A stretch of 64,000 bases of DNA from Bradyrhizobium sp. SK17 (GTDB taxonomy: Bacteria; Pseudomonadota; Alphaproteobacteria; Rhizobiales; Xanthobacteraceae). A program made the translations under genes and the position numbers. Location: NCBI RefSeq assembly GCF_002831585.1, contig NZ_CP025113.1, positions 1,736,001 through 1,800,000 of the forward strand, given 5' to 3'. Positions 1-8,291 of the stretch are shown here, piece after piece. Position 1 is the stretch's first letter. Every line of letters begins with the position of its first letter. The notes under the pieces were generated by a model. The model did not search any database. It saw only the letters and a list, made by a program, of their open reading frames with translations, and was not told where the DNA came from.

Positions 1-37
1 AGAGACGCCGCCTGCTCGACGCAAGCGGCTGCTCCCT

Positions 38-330
38 TCAGTCGAACAGCTCCGACAGAAACGACTTCTTCCGCTTGCCATGGCGATAGCGGCCGTCGTC
101 GTCGTCATATCCACTCGGCCTGTAGCCTCGGCCCGGGGGGCCGGTTCACGGCGGGCCGGCGCCGCATCTTCGATGCTGCGTTCGATGACCTTGTCCAGCT
201 CTCCACGGTCCAGCCACACGCCGCGGCAAGTGGGGCAAAAGTCGATCTCGACGCCTTGGCGATCGGATAAAGTCAGCCCGGTCTTGCAGATCGGACAGGG
301 CATCGCGGCGACTGTTTCTGCGGTTCGCAT
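38..330 (-). pseudogene. zf-TFIIB zinc-ribbon protein, copy 1, frameshifted
   Basis: Diverged copy of the zinc-ribbon gene at 2882-3178. It starts at ATG 330 and shows the same CPIC...CxxC zinc knuckle and the WLDRGELDK motif typical of small zf-TFIIB proteins, which are thought to bind zinc and have no fixed known role. Reading continues into the Asp-rich, basic tail (HGKRKKSFLSELFD) only after a one-base shift in the G run at 135-140; adding one G to that run gives a 97-residue protein matching copy 2. It is therefore either a recent frameshift or a sequence error. It sits 3 bp after the DUF465 gene, the same arrangement as in copy 2. Confidence 0.7.
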
Positions 331-333
331 GGC

Positions 334-513
334 TCATGCCGCCCCAGTTTGGTGGACGAACGCGAGCCGGTACATGCGATCCTTGATTGCGAGCCTGAGC
401 TTCTTCAGCCGCAACAGCCGCAACGCGTTCGGGAAGCGCCGCTTGTGCTCCCGACGCACCTCGGCGTCCAGCTTGCTGTGGACAAGGAGCAGTCGGTAAT
501 TGAGTGCGTTCAT
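334..513 (-). CDS. DUF465 (YdcH-like) small protein, copy 1
   Basis: 59 residues, mostly one basic helix (RLLRLKKLRLAIKDRM near residues 32-47), the signature of the DUF465/YdcH family of small helical proteins of unknown function. ATG 513 is chosen because AGGAGA lies just upstream; longer upstream frames lack a ribosome site and run into the conserved non-coding spacer. The second copy at 3182-3361 has the same length and the same KRRFP and LRLLRLKKLRLA blocks. The zinc-ribbon gene follows after 3 bp, so the pair is probably co-transcribed. Confidence 0.75.
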   Translation of the reverse strand: MNALNYRLLLVHSKLDAEVRREHKRRFPNALRLLRLKKLRLAIKDRMYRLAFVHQTGAA

Positions 514-678
514 GGCTTTTTCTCCTAATCGATGGTTCGATCGATCGGGCCAGCCACGATGCAGCAACGGGGGCGTGAACTGCATCGAGCTGGCTCGATG
601 CGGTCCGACATCGCAGCTGTCAGGGGGAACAGCCACCAGAGGGGCCCGGTCCGCGACAACCAATCTAGTCTTAGCCGC

Positions 679-693
679 GATTGGCGGCCAATC
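679..693. repeat. Conserved 15-bp inverted repeat (copy 1)
   Basis: GATTGGC-G-GCCAATC, an exact palindrome in the spacer between the LysR remnant and the DUF465 gene. The same palindrome is kept at 3530-3544 in the second copy of the block. Survival in both diverged copies suggests a protein-binding site for the small-gene promoter; this is inference. Confidence 0.45.
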
Positions 694-751
694 CGATTTC
701 TCGCGCGGAGCAATAGCCCCAGGCTATCGTTACCTCCGCAGCGGCAAGCAG

Positions 752-1010
752 TCACCCGATCAGAGGGCGAGCCTCTGTCTGAATCCGGTCGGCAATCGTC
801 CGATAGACATCCCCGTAAGCAGCCCCGGATCGGGGTCAACTCCGCCCCCGAGGTTCTTCGTTCGATCAGCGCGACTCCGAGCCGATCCTCCAGCGCACGC
901 AGCTGCTGGCTGAGCGTCGATTGCGAGACGTGGCAGGCATAGGCTGCGCGCCCGAAGTGCCTGAGGTTGGCAAGCGCGACGAGATACTCAAGTTGACGAA
1001 GCATCGGCAC
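752..1010 (-). pseudogene. LysR (OxyR-like) regulator remnant with internal deletion
   Basis: The first 60 or so residues match the winged-helix part of the intact LysR gene at 3606-4508 (MLRQLEYLVALANL, SQSTLSQQLRALEDRLG, ELTPI). The last 25 codons match its C terminus (YRTIADRIQ) but in another frame. Everything between, roughly 650 bp in the intact copy, is missing. The join is at 828-832, where the 5-bp string GATCG is present on both sides of the deleted segment in the intact copy, as expected for a microhomology deletion. A GTG start at 1010 or ATG at 1004 is possible. No functional effector domain remains. Confidence 0.8.
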
Positions 1011-1264
1011 AGGTCATCCAGAGTCGCTGCTTCACCCTTGTAGGAGCGCGCAGTGAAACCCAGGCGGGCGGCCGCCAGCACCGCCGGGCACGCCGTCGTG
1101 AGTGCTTGCGGTTCAGCGGTCATGAGCGGGTTGATGTCGGCCGCATCCAGCACTTCGTGCCGGCTGACCCGCCGCACCCGGTGCCGGCTCGCCAGGCACC
1201 ACAGCCAAGCCGGGGCCCACGCGAAACCGACGATTAACAGATCGAAAACGAGGAAGCCGGCCAT
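866..1264 (-). CDS. Hypothetical protein with N-terminal membrane segment
   Basis: Open frame starting MAGFLVFDLLIVGFAW, one hydrophobic helix followed by a basic stretch (SRHRVRRVSRHEVLD). The part 3' of about 1010 overlaps the LysR remnant in a different frame and is low-complexity, so the gene was probably truncated when the duplicated block was joined here. It lies 55 bp after the next upstream gene on the same strand. No family recognised and no strong ribosome site; it may not be functional. Confidence 0.3.
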   Translation of the reverse strand: MAGFLVFDLLIVGFAWAPAWLWCLASRHRVRRVSRHEVLDAADINPLMTAEPQALTTACPAVLAAARLGFTARSYKGEAATLDDLCRCFVNLSISSRLPTSGTSGAQPMPATSRNRRSASSCVRWRIGSESR

Positions 1265-1318
1265 GGACACAAGCCTGTATCGTCAAGGTCGTGATGTGAG
1301 ACCCCGCTTCTGCGGCCG

Positions 1319-1624
1319 TCACGACGACGGCTCGGTTAGGAAGGGTCGCGCCGCCTCGACGGCCGCCGCGCAGCCGGGCGCGGCCTCGACGAGCACCTGG
1401 TCGGGGCGCACCCAGCCCGCCCAGAGCCGGACGGCGTTCGAAGCCGCCCATGCCGGATCGTTCGTGGCACGCTCCAGGAGCGTGGGCGCGCCGCTCCGAG
1501 CGCATGCGGTCAACTCGGCGACCACGGCCTGTGGCGCCTGGGCGGCCGCAAGCCTCTCGGCCATCTCTGCTTGGAGCGGCTCGATCAGGAAGAACGAGAC
1601 CAGGGCGGCGATGAAGTCCTGCAT
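1319..1624 (-). CDS. Hypothetical protein, 101 aa
   Basis: Starts MQDFIAALVSFFLIEPLQ with a strong ribosome site (AAGGAGAG 5 bases before ATG 1624). Alanine-rich and helical, with one hydrophobic N-terminal stretch. No domain recognised. It lies downstream of terC on the same strand with about 120 bp between, so co-transcription with terC is possible. Confidence 0.45.
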   Translation of the reverse strand: MQDFIAALVSFFLIEPLQAEMAERLAAAQAPQAVVAELTACARSGAPTLLERATNDPAWAASNAVRLWAGWVRPDQVLVEAAPGCAAAVEAARPFLTEPSS

Positions 1625-1745
1625 AGGAACTCTCCTTTGTTCGCAAGGGTCAGGGAACAGTTAGTGCGGTGTCGGCCGGGGCGGCTCCCCGCGTCTTCAG
1701 CAGGCTCCAGAACACGCCTAAATCCGGCCGGGGGGCACCTGTCGC

Positions 1746-2741
1746 TCACGGCTGCCTGGACCCGACCTCCGCGATCGCCCTGCCACGTGTCTTCCAGAGC
1801 GAGTAGCCGACGCCGACTGCGAGAATCGCGAAGGTGATCGACAGCGATGCGGCCGGCGGGACCTTGGCGAGGCCAAGCGCATCGGCGACGAAGATCTTCG
1901 AGCCGATGAACACCAGCAGCACCGCGAGCGCATATTTGAGATAGTGGAAGCGGTCGACCATCGCCGCGAGCGCGAAGTAGAGCGCGCGCAGGCCGAGGAT
2001 CGCGAAGATGTTCGAGGTGTAGACGATGAACGGGTCGGTGGTGATGGCGAAGATCGCCGGAACCGAATCAACCGCGAACACGAGGTCGACAACCTCGACC
2101 ATGATGAGGGCCAGGAACAGCGGCGTCATATACCAGGCGAGTTTGCCGGTCTTAGCATCCGCCTGCTTGACGAAGAAGCGCTCGCCGTGGAGGTCGTCGG
2201 TCACCCGGAACCGCCGCTTGACCCAGCGGAGCACCGGCGACGCGCCTACGTCATACGCCTTGTCGGCGAGCGCCCACATCTTCACGCCGGTAAAGATCAG
2301 GAAAGCCGCGAAGACGTACAGCACCCAGCTGAACTGCTCGACCAGCGTCGCGCCGAGCCCGATCATGATGGCGCGCAGGATGATGACGCCGAGGATGCCG
2401 TAGAACAGGACCCGGTGCTGGTAGAGGCGCGGCACCGCGAAATAGGCGAAGATCATCGCGATGACGAACACATTGTCCATCGCGAGGCTCTTCTCGATGA
2501 CGAAGCCGGTGACATACTGCATGCCGGCGGTCGCGCCCATGTACCACCAGACCCAGCCGCCGAAGCCGAGCCCGAGCACGATGTAGACGGCCGAGAGCGT
2601 CAGGCTTTCGGTGACGCCGATCTCGCGCTGCTTCTTGTGCAGCACGCCGAGGTCGAGCGTGAGCAGCGTCACAACGATCGCGAGAAAAGCAGCCCACATC
2701 CACAGCGGCTTGTCGAGCCAGATGTATCCTAGGAATTCCAT
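1746..2741 (-). CDS. terC: TerC/Alx family integral membrane protein
   Basis: 331 residues with about eight or nine predicted membrane helices. The conserved acidic membrane motifs of TerC/Alx proteins are present: SLAMDNVFV near residue 85 and FAVDSVPAIFAIT near residue 225. Members have been linked to manganese export, alkaline-pH response and tellurite resistance; which applies here cannot be told from sequence. No other ter genes are in the window. The gene sits between the two copies of the zinc-ribbon/DUF465/LysR block. No yybP-ykoY manganese riboswitch was recognised in the short spacer upstream. Confidence 0.9.
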   Translation of the reverse strand: MEFLGYIWLDKPLWMWAAFLAIVVTLLTLDLGVLHKKQREIGVTESLTLSAVYIVLGLGFGGWVWWYMGATAGMQYVTGFVIEKSLAMDNVFVIAMIFAYFAVPRLYQHRVLFYGILGVIILRAIMIGLGATLVEQFSWVLYVFAAFLIFTGVKMWALADKAYDVGASPVLRWVKRRFRVTDDLHGERFFVKQADAKTGKLAWYMTPLFLALIMVEVVDLVFAVDSVPAIFAITTDPFIVYTSNIFAILGLRALYFALAAMVDRFHYLKYALAVLLVFIGSKIFVADALGLAKVPPAASLSITFAILAVGVGYSLWKTRGRAIAEVGSRQP

Positions 2742-2849
2742 GTGTCCGATCCGATCTAATCGCTCATCACCGAGCGGTTTGGTCTTGATCCGACATCACG
2801 GCCGATCGCTCAGCCATCAAAGGGTTCCGGATCGCTTGGCACGAGAAGG

Positions 2850-2875
2850 CCACCACCGACCTAGGTCGGTGGTGG
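2850..2875. terminator. Perfect 26-bp palindrome, likely terminator
   Basis: The two 13-base arms (CCACCACCGACCT and its complement) meet without a loop, between the convergent or tandem ends of the zinc-ribbon gene (stop at 2882) and the terC upstream region. No clear T-run follows on the minus strand (CCTTCTCG), so it may instead be a protein site or a block to transcription entering terC. Confidence 0.5.
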
Positions 2876-2881
2876 TGATCG

Positions 2882-3178
2882 TTAGTCAAACATCTCCGAC
2901 AGGAATGACTTCTTCCGCTTGCCGTGACGGTAGCGGTGATCGTCATCGTCGTCGCGATAACCGCCTGGCCGGTAGTCCGACCTTGGCTCGGCTTCGCGCC
3001 GGGCCGGCACCGCATCTTCAACGCTGCGTTCAATGATCTTGTCTAGTTCGCCGCGGTCGAGCCAGACGCCCCGACACGTCTGGCAATAGTCGATTTCGAC
3101 GCCCTGGCGGTTGGACAAGGTCAGGCCGGTCTTGCAGATCGGACAAGGCATAGCGGCGACGGCTTCTGCGCTTCGCAT
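2882..3178 (-). CDS. zf-TFIIB zinc-ribbon protein, copy 2
   Basis: 98 residues. Zinc ribbon CPIC near residues 12-15 and CQTC near residues 33-36, followed by GVWLDRGELDKIIE, the usual zf-TFIIB form; then an Asp/Arg/His-rich linker (GYRDDDDDHRYRHGKRKK) and a short hydrophobic tail SFLSEMFD. Function unknown; such proteins are small cytoplasmic metal-binding proteins. It lies 3 bp after DUF465 copy 2 and ends in front of the palindrome at 2850-2875. This copy is intact, in contrast to 38-330. Confidence 0.8.
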   Translation of the reverse strand: MRSAEAVAAMPCPICKTGLTLSNRQGVEIDYCQTCRGVWLDRGELDKIIERSVEDAVPARREAEPRSDYRPGGYRDDDDDHRYRHGKRKKSFLSEMFD

Positions 3179-3181
3179 GGC

Positions 3182-3361
3182 TCAATCCCTTCCACGCTTG
3201 GGGAAGCGGGCCAGCATATGCAGTCGATCTTTGACCGCCAGCCTCAGCTTCTTCAGCCGCAGCAGCCGGATACCATCGGGAAATCGCCGCTTTAGCTCTT
3301 GGCGAATTTGGTCGTCCAGTCTGTGATGAACGACGGTCAATTTATACACTAGGGCACTCAT
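3182..3361 (-). CDS. DUF465 (YdcH-like) small protein, copy 2
   Basis: 59 residues with the basic helical core RLLRLKKLRLAVKDRL. Same length, context and upstream spacer as the copy at 334-513, and about two thirds of residues are the same by eye. Start ATG 3361 follows GGAGAG. Role unknown. Confidence 0.75.
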   Translation of the reverse strand: MSALVYKLTVVHHRLDDQIRQELKRRFPDGIRLLRLKKLRLAVKDRLHMLARFPKRGRD

Positions 3362-3529
3362 AGCCTCTCTCCAGATCGATGGTTTCACCGATCGGGTTAG
3401 CCATGACGCAGCGACATATGGGCATACGCACTGCATCGAGCTAGCCCGAAGCGGTCCGACATCGCGACTGTCAGGGGGAACAGCCGCCAGAGGGGCCCGG
3501 TCCGCGAGAACCAATCTAGGCTTACCCGC

Positions 3530-3544
3530 GATTGGCGGCCAATC
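3530..3544. repeat. Conserved 15-bp inverted repeat (copy 2)
   Basis: GATTGGC-G-GCCAATC in the 244-bp spacer between the LysR gene and DUF465 copy 2; identical to 679-693. A second half-site, CCAATC, lies about 20 bp to the left in both copies. Likely an operator or regulator site, perhaps for the adjacent LysR protein (inference). Confidence 0.45.
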
Positions 3545-3605
3545 CGACTTCTCGCATGGAGCAATAGCAGCAGGCTATCGCCACTCAATGCGGTGGGCAG
3601 GCATT

Positions 3606-4508
3606 TCACCCGATCAAAGCGCGGGCTTCAGCCTGAATCCGGTCAGCAATCGTCCGATACGCGTCCCGGTAAGCAGCGCCGGATCGCCACGCCGCGGCGA
3701 TGCTGCGTGTGAATTTCCATCCCTGAGGCTTAAGCACTTCGATGCCCGTACGGCCTCCGACATCCGAGCCGATGTAAAGCTCTGGGAGGACCGCAAGCCC
3801 CACCCCTGAGCTGGCCATCTGATGAACGCTATCGAGGCTTGTGCCCTCATAGTCACGCAGCAGTTCCATGCCGAGTTCCGCGCAGATTTCGGCCACTTGG
3901 CGATGCAGATGGTGGGACCTACCGAGGCTGAGAACCTGCGCGCCTTTCAGATCCTCGACGCAAAGTTTGGGGCGCACGGCGAGCGGATGGTCGGGAGGTG
4001 CGACGAGAAACAATCGCTCGCGAAACAAGGGCTGGACTTCAAGGTCGCCACCCTCGATCGGCAGCGGTCCGAGCAGCATGTCAAGCGCGCCTCGCGAAAG
4101 CGCGAGCGCCTGCTCTTCCGGAATGCCCTCCCTGATATGAAGCCTGAGATCAGGCTGCTCGCGGTGGAGCGCAGCGACGATCGGGGGCATCAAATAGGGC
4201 CCCAAGGTGGGCGTCACTCCGAAGCGGAGTGTCCCCACGAGATGCTCGCCGGCCCGCCGCGCTAGGTCGCGAATATCCTGCACCTCGATCACCAAACGTC
4301 GGGCCCGTGCAGTTATCTCGCGTCCGATCGGGGTCAACTCCGCCCCCGAGGTTCTTCGTTCGATCAGGGCGACTCCGAGCCGATCCTCCAGCGCGCGCAG
4401 CTGCTGGCTGAGCGTCGGTTGCGAGACGTGGCATACATCCGCCGCGCGGCCGAAATTCTGAAGGTCAGCCACGGCAACGAGATATTCCAGCTGGCGCAAC
4501 GTTGGCAT
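3606..4508 (-). CDS. LysR-type regulator, OxyR-like but lacking the first redox cysteine
   Basis: 300 residues: N-terminal winged helix (residues 1-60, SQPTLSQQLRALEDRLG) and a substrate-binding-like effector domain. The overall pattern is OxyR-like (GVTPTLGPYLMPP, SLDSVHQMASSGVGLAVLP). By alignment of the SHHLHRQVAEIC segment with the OxyR disulfide region, the position of the peroxidatic cysteine is His200, while the second cysteine (Cys209) is kept. It is thus unlikely to sense peroxide by an OxyR-type disulfide. It probably controls the DUF465/zinc-ribbon pair downstream on the same strand. Confidence 0.85.
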   Translation of the reverse strand: MPTLRQLEYLVAVADLQNFGRAADVCHVSQPTLSQQLRALEDRLGVALIERRTSGAELTPIGREITARARRLVIEVQDIRDLARRAGEHLVGTLRFGVTPTLGPYLMPPIVAALHREQPDLRLHIREGIPEEQALALSRGALDMLLGPLPIEGGDLEVQPLFRERLFLVAPPDHPLAVRPKLCVEDLKGAQVLSLGRSHHLHRQVAEICAELGMELLRDYEGTSLDSVHQMASSGVGLAVLPELYIGSDVGGRTGIEVLKPQGWKFTRSIAAAWRSGAAYRDAYRTIADRIQAEARALIG

Positions 4509-4707
4509 GGGAAGACTCCATAGCGATAGCCAATACCTATCACGTTCAGGGTATCCTTTCGAATGGACTCAATCTCGAGCCTGAGGCAACGTCGCTCAAT
4601 CAGCATGAGGCCCACCACACTGGTTGCGGGTGAAGGCAGATTGAAAGCAGTCCGAAGCCACCTGATATTCCTCGCTGACGGGCAGGTGACTCTTCGGAAA
4701 ATGGAGA

Positions 4708-5448
4708 ATGAAAGTGGCAAACGGATTTGATCCACGGATAATAGCAGTGCCGGAATCGACCCGGATCGGCCGTGAAGACACGACGATCGATGTGGGCCTA
4801 CGGTCCTACATGCTGTCCGTGTACAATTACATGGCCTCCGGGGTGCTGCTGACGGGCATCGTGGCGCTGTTGTTCGCCAACAGCGGCTACGCGGCTGCCG
4901 TGCTCGGCGGGCCGGGGATCCTCAAATATGCCATCATGTTTGCGCCACTGGCGTTCGTTCTGGTGCTCAGCTTCGGCATCACTCGTCTTTCGACCGGGAC
5001 GGCCCAATTGCTGTTCTGGGCGTTCGCGACGGTGATGGGTCTGTCGATGGCGTCGATCTTTCTGGTGTTTACGGGAACCTCGATCGCGACCACCTTCTTC
5101 GCGACCGCGGCGGCGTTCGGGGGTCTCAGCCTTTACGGCTATACGACCAAGCGTGACCTGTCGGCCTTAGGCACCTTCCTGATCATGGGCGTGGTCGGCT
5201 TGCTGGTGGCGATGATCATCAACCTGTTTCTCCAGTCGGGGACCATGAGCCTGGTGATCAGCTTCATCGGCGTGCTGCTGTTCGCAGGCCTTACCGCCTA
5301 CGACACGCAGCGGATCAAGAGCCTGTACGCGCAGGTTGCGGGGACGGACATGATGGGCAAGACCGTTATAATGGGCGCGCTGTCGCTCTACCTCGACTTC
5401 GTCAACATGTTCACCTTCCTCCTTCAGTTCATGGGCCAGCGACGCTAA
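4708..5448 (+). CDS. Bax inhibitor-1 (BI-1/YccA-YbhL) family membrane protein
   Basis: 246 residues, seven predicted membrane helices after a polar N terminus of about 35 residues, and the family's C-terminal block with Asp residues in the last helices (LTAYDTQRIKSLY, LYLDFVNMFTFLLQFMG). Bacterial members are inner-membrane proteins proposed to leak calcium or protons or to interact with membrane proteases; the substrate here is unknown. It is divergent from the LysR gene, with about 200 bp between. ATG 4708 is used; length fits the family. Confidence 0.88.
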   Translation: MKVANGFDPRIIAVPESTRIGREDTTIDVGLRSYMLSVYNYMASGVLLTGIVALLFANSGYAAAVLGGPGILKYAIMFAPLAFVLVLSFGITRLSTGTAQLLFWAFATVMGLSMASIFLVFTGTSIATTFFATAAAFGGLSLYGYTTKRDLSALGTFLIMGVVGLLVAMIINLFLQSGTMSLVISFIGVLLFAGLTAYDTQRIKSLYAQVAGTDMMGKTVIMGALSLYLDFVNMFTFLLQFMGQRR

Positions 5449-5657
5449 CTAAATCAGCACCATGATGCACAGGCACCAAGGTCCGGGCACGGCGCATGGA
5501 AGGCGCCAGGCACGAGAACCAAGGCGGTGGAGGAGCCGTCCCTCAACCGATGAGACCCGTTCGTCTGAGATGTTTGGCTTATAGCGATTCACTGACATAT
5601 GGCCATCAAACCACAAGAACGGCGTCCATAGCTCGACCTTGAGGAGGGAATAGCCGC

Positions 5658-6418
5658 GTGGACCTTTCCGGTTTCCCACTTGAGGCACTGCTGCCCTTCA
5701 TCGCCATCGGCTTTGCGGCGCAACTGGTGGACGGCGCGCTTGGCATGGCGTTCGGCGTTATCTCGAACACGCTGCTGATAAGCATGGGTGTCCCCCGGCG
5801 GCAGCCTCGGCGGGCGTCCATGCGGCCGAAAGCTTCACCACCGCAGCCTCCGGTATCAGCCACATTGCCCATCGCAATGTGGATTGGCGACTCTTCGGGC
5901 GGCTCGTGATTCCCGGCGTGGCTGGTGGCATCTTGGGCGCCTACGTATTGACTAGGATCAGCGCCGAAGCGGCGCGACCGATCGTACTCGCCTACTTGAC
6001 TGCCATCGGCCTATATCTGCTTTGGCGCGGCATCAAAGTTCCTTCTGTGGAAAAGAGGCCTAAGTTTGTCGCGCCGCTTGGGCTTGTCGGGGGCTTCCTG
6101 GATGCAGCAGGCGGCGGCGGCTGGGGGGCAGTGGTGACCAGCAACCTGTTGGCACAGGGCGGGAGCCCGCGAAAAGTCGTCGGTACCGTGAACACCGCCG
6201 AGTTCTTCTTGGCAGTGACCATCTCCGCCACTTTCATCGCCACCCTCGGCCTAGGAGCCTTCACCACCGCCACGGTCGGGCTGCTTATCGGGGGTATCGC
6301 CGCTGCGCCCCTTGGCGCTTTGGTGGCGAAGCGGGTCCCGGCCAGGCCGCTGCTCATCCTGGTAGGCGTCGTGCTCACGATCACCAGCATCTACGGAGTG
6401 ATACGGGCACTGGTTTGA
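5658..6418 (+). pseudogene. TauE/SafE family anion exporter, single-base frameshift
   Basis: Two frames together form one TauE/SafE-like (sulfite or sulfonate export, DUF81) protein of about 253 residues. GTG 5658 has a strong GAGGAGGGA site 8 bases upstream. The N part reads FIAIGFAAQLVDGALGMAFG to the C run at 5792-5796; adding one C restores PPAAASAGVHAAESFTTAAS and joins the C part (VDWRLFGRLVIPGVAGG, GGGGWGAVVTSNLLAQG, GTVNTAEFFLA). All other family motifs are intact, so this is a very recent loss or a sequence error rather than old decay. Confidence 0.8.
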
Positions 6419-6461
6419 TCCTGATTCCTTTCGCTTGAGTTTAGCATTTCTAAACAAGCCG

Positions 6462-6494
6462 GGACGGAATCATATTTTTTGATCTTTGCCGTCC
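6462..6494 (+). terminator. Stem-loop between convergent tauE-like and folC genes
   Basis: GGACGG (6462-6467) pairs with CCGTCC (6489-6494), with an inner ATCA/TGAT pairing and a T-rich stretch after it (CTTTCTTGTT). A second small hairpin lies at 6438-6454. The 210-bp AT-rich gap separates two convergent genes, so a terminator is expected here; the stem is modest. Confidence 0.4.
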
Positions 6495-6627
6495 GCTTTC
6501 TTGTTATTAATCTGAAGTTCATTGCTGTGTCCTCGACAAGCAATGTGACCAAGTCGCTCTTTACGCGAAAAGCAGCAACTTTTTATGGGTGTAGCTAAGG
6601 TATGCCATTGCGACCACGCGTATCAGA

Positions 6628-7944
6628 TCAGATCGGCAGGGTGCCGTTCGCGGCAAGCACCTCCCCGGCGAGATAGAGCGAGCCGGTAATGAGAATTCGG
6701 GGGGCTGGATCGAGGCCAAGCGCGGAGATGGTGGCAAGCGCGTCCCCGACACTGTCGCGGGTCTCGGCCGGGATGCCGACGCAGCGGGCAACTTGTGCGA
6801 TCTCCTCGGACGGCAGAGCCGTGTCTTGCTGGATCGGCACCGCGATGACACGGCAGACGAGCACGGCGAAGTTCATGAGAAAGCCTTCGCAATCCTTGCT
6901 CGCGAGCATGCCGACGATGAGTATGAGCGGCCGCGGACCGCGCTTCTCAAGATCGGCAAGCGCGCCGACGACCGCACGGCCGCAGTCTGGATTGTGGCCG
7001 CCGTCGAGCCACAGCTCGCTGCCTTGCGGCGCCAGTTCCACCAGCCGGCCGTGAGGGAGACGCTGCATGCGCGCTGGCCATTCGACCTTGGCGACGCCTT
7101 GCTTGAAGGCCGCGTGCGGAATCTGCAGTGCAGGGATGCTGCGCAAGGTGGCGATTGCGGTACCCGCGTTGTCGAACTGGTGACGGCCAGACAGACAAGG
7201 CGCCGGGAGGTCGATGAGCCCGTGCTCGTCCCGATAGGCCATGCGACCGCGCTCGGGCGTCACGACCCAGTGCTTGCCAGCAATCCGAAGCGGCGCGCGC
7301 ATGCGCGCGGCCTGCCGTTCGATCACCGTGAGCGCCTCTCGCGACTGCGGCGCGGTTACCGCCAGCACATTGGGCTTGAGGATACCCGCCTTCTCCGCCG
7401 CGATCAGCTCGATGGTGTTGCCGAGGAAGTCCTGATGGTCGAGCGAGATTGGAGTGATCACGCTCGCAAGCAAGCGTTCGATCACGTTGGTAGCGTCGAG
7501 CCGGCCACCCAGGCCGACCTCGAGCAGCAGCACATCGGCGGGATGGCGCGCGAACAGCAGGAAGGCTGCAGCGGTGGTGATCTCGAAGAACGTGATTGGA
7601 TCTCCGGCATTCAACCGCTCGCAGGTCGCAAATGCATCCGCAAGCTCGTCGTCCTCGACCAGCGCGCCGCCGCCCGGTCGCGCAAGACGGATGCGCTCGT
7701 TGAAGCGCACGAGGTGGGGCGAGGTGTAGACGTGCACGGCGCGCCCGGCCGCTTCCACGATCGCGCGGAGAAAGGCGACGGTCGAACCCTTGCCATTGGT
7801 GCCAGCGACGTGGATCACCGGCGGCAAGCGTCGCTCGGGATGCCCAAGCCGGTCGAGAATGCGCCACATGCGGTCGAGGGAGAGATCGATCCGCTTGGGA
7901 TGGAGCGTGAGCAATCGCGTAAGAAATGCATCCATTCGGACCAT
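6628..7944 (-). CDS. folC: Bifunctional folylpolyglutamate synthase / dihydrofolate synthase
   Basis: 438 residues, normal length for FolC. Mur-ligase-like ATP site HVAGTNGKGST near residues 44-54, the folate and metal motifs EVGLGGRLDATN and DHQDFLGN, and the C-terminal DGGHNPD motif. It adds L-glutamate to dihydropteroate and to reduced folates in the cytoplasm. A folC among cargo genes on a conjugative element is probably a second, accessory copy (the chromosomal one is not visible here). Start GTG or ATG near 7944; an alternative ATG lies 9 bases downstream. Confidence 0.9.
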   Translation of the reverse strand: MVRMDAFLTRLLTLHPKRIDLSLDRMWRILDRLGHPERRLPPVIHVAGTNGKGSTVAFLRAIVEAAGRAVHVYTSPHLVRFNERIRLARPGGGALVEDDELADAFATCERLNAGDPITFFEITTAAAFLLFARHPADVLLLEVGLGGRLDATNVIERLLASVITPISLDHQDFLGNTIELIAAEKAGILKPNVLAVTAPQSREALTVIERQAARMRAPLRIAGKHWVVTPERGRMAYRDEHGLIDLPAPCLSGRHQFDNAGTAIATLRSIPALQIPHAAFKQGVAKVEWPARMQRLPHGRLVELAPQGSELWLDGGHNPDCGRAVVGALADLEKRGPRPLILIVGMLASKDCEGFLMNFAVLVCRVIAVPIQQDTALPSEEIAQVARCVGIPAETRDSVGDALATISALGLDPAPRILITGSLYLAGEVLAANGTLPI

Positions 7945-8291
7945 TGCGCTTCTTCTACTTGTCTCTTTTTAGGTGGGTGGCCATCGTTTACCCGCGTGAG
8001 CGCGGAACTATCCTAGTTCCCAAATGAACGCGAAGCTCGGGCCAGATCCAATCGAAACACGCGACTGCGCCCATTGCCCAGCAACGAATTAATGCCGCCA
8101 TGCACATGTAACGATGTTGCAGCGAAACAGACACACACGCCTTCTAGAAATCCCCTGCACACACCGCGACTCGGCGGAATGGAAAACGCGCCGATCAACT
8201 TTCAGCGGGGGTCAGGCTCTCGAACCTGCCTACTACTGGGAGTGGCAACCGCTTGCAAGATTGCCCTGATCGACTCGGTCGGTCGGCTCGA
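7945..8291. other. Gene-free stretch, 347 bp
   Basis: Between the folC start and the end of the LysR gene. No coding frame with supporting features, no recognised RNA and no strong hairpin seen. It must contain the folC promoter on the minus strand. Confidence 0.4.

Noticed and set aside
1944..2732. Long plus-strand frame opposite terC rich in Glu, Asp, Arg and His
   Set aside because: Antisense shadow of terC; polar repetitive composition, no ribosome site, and terC itself matches its family over the full length.
2742..2849. Possible yybP-ykoY manganese riboswitch upstream of terC
   Set aside because: Looked for because terC/alx genes often have one; the short spacer shows none of its conserved internal loops.
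5449..5657. Gap before the TauE-like gene as a riboswitch (for example SAM type)
   Set aside because: No conserved riboswitch core could be recognised; only the ribosome site GAGGAGGGA is clear.
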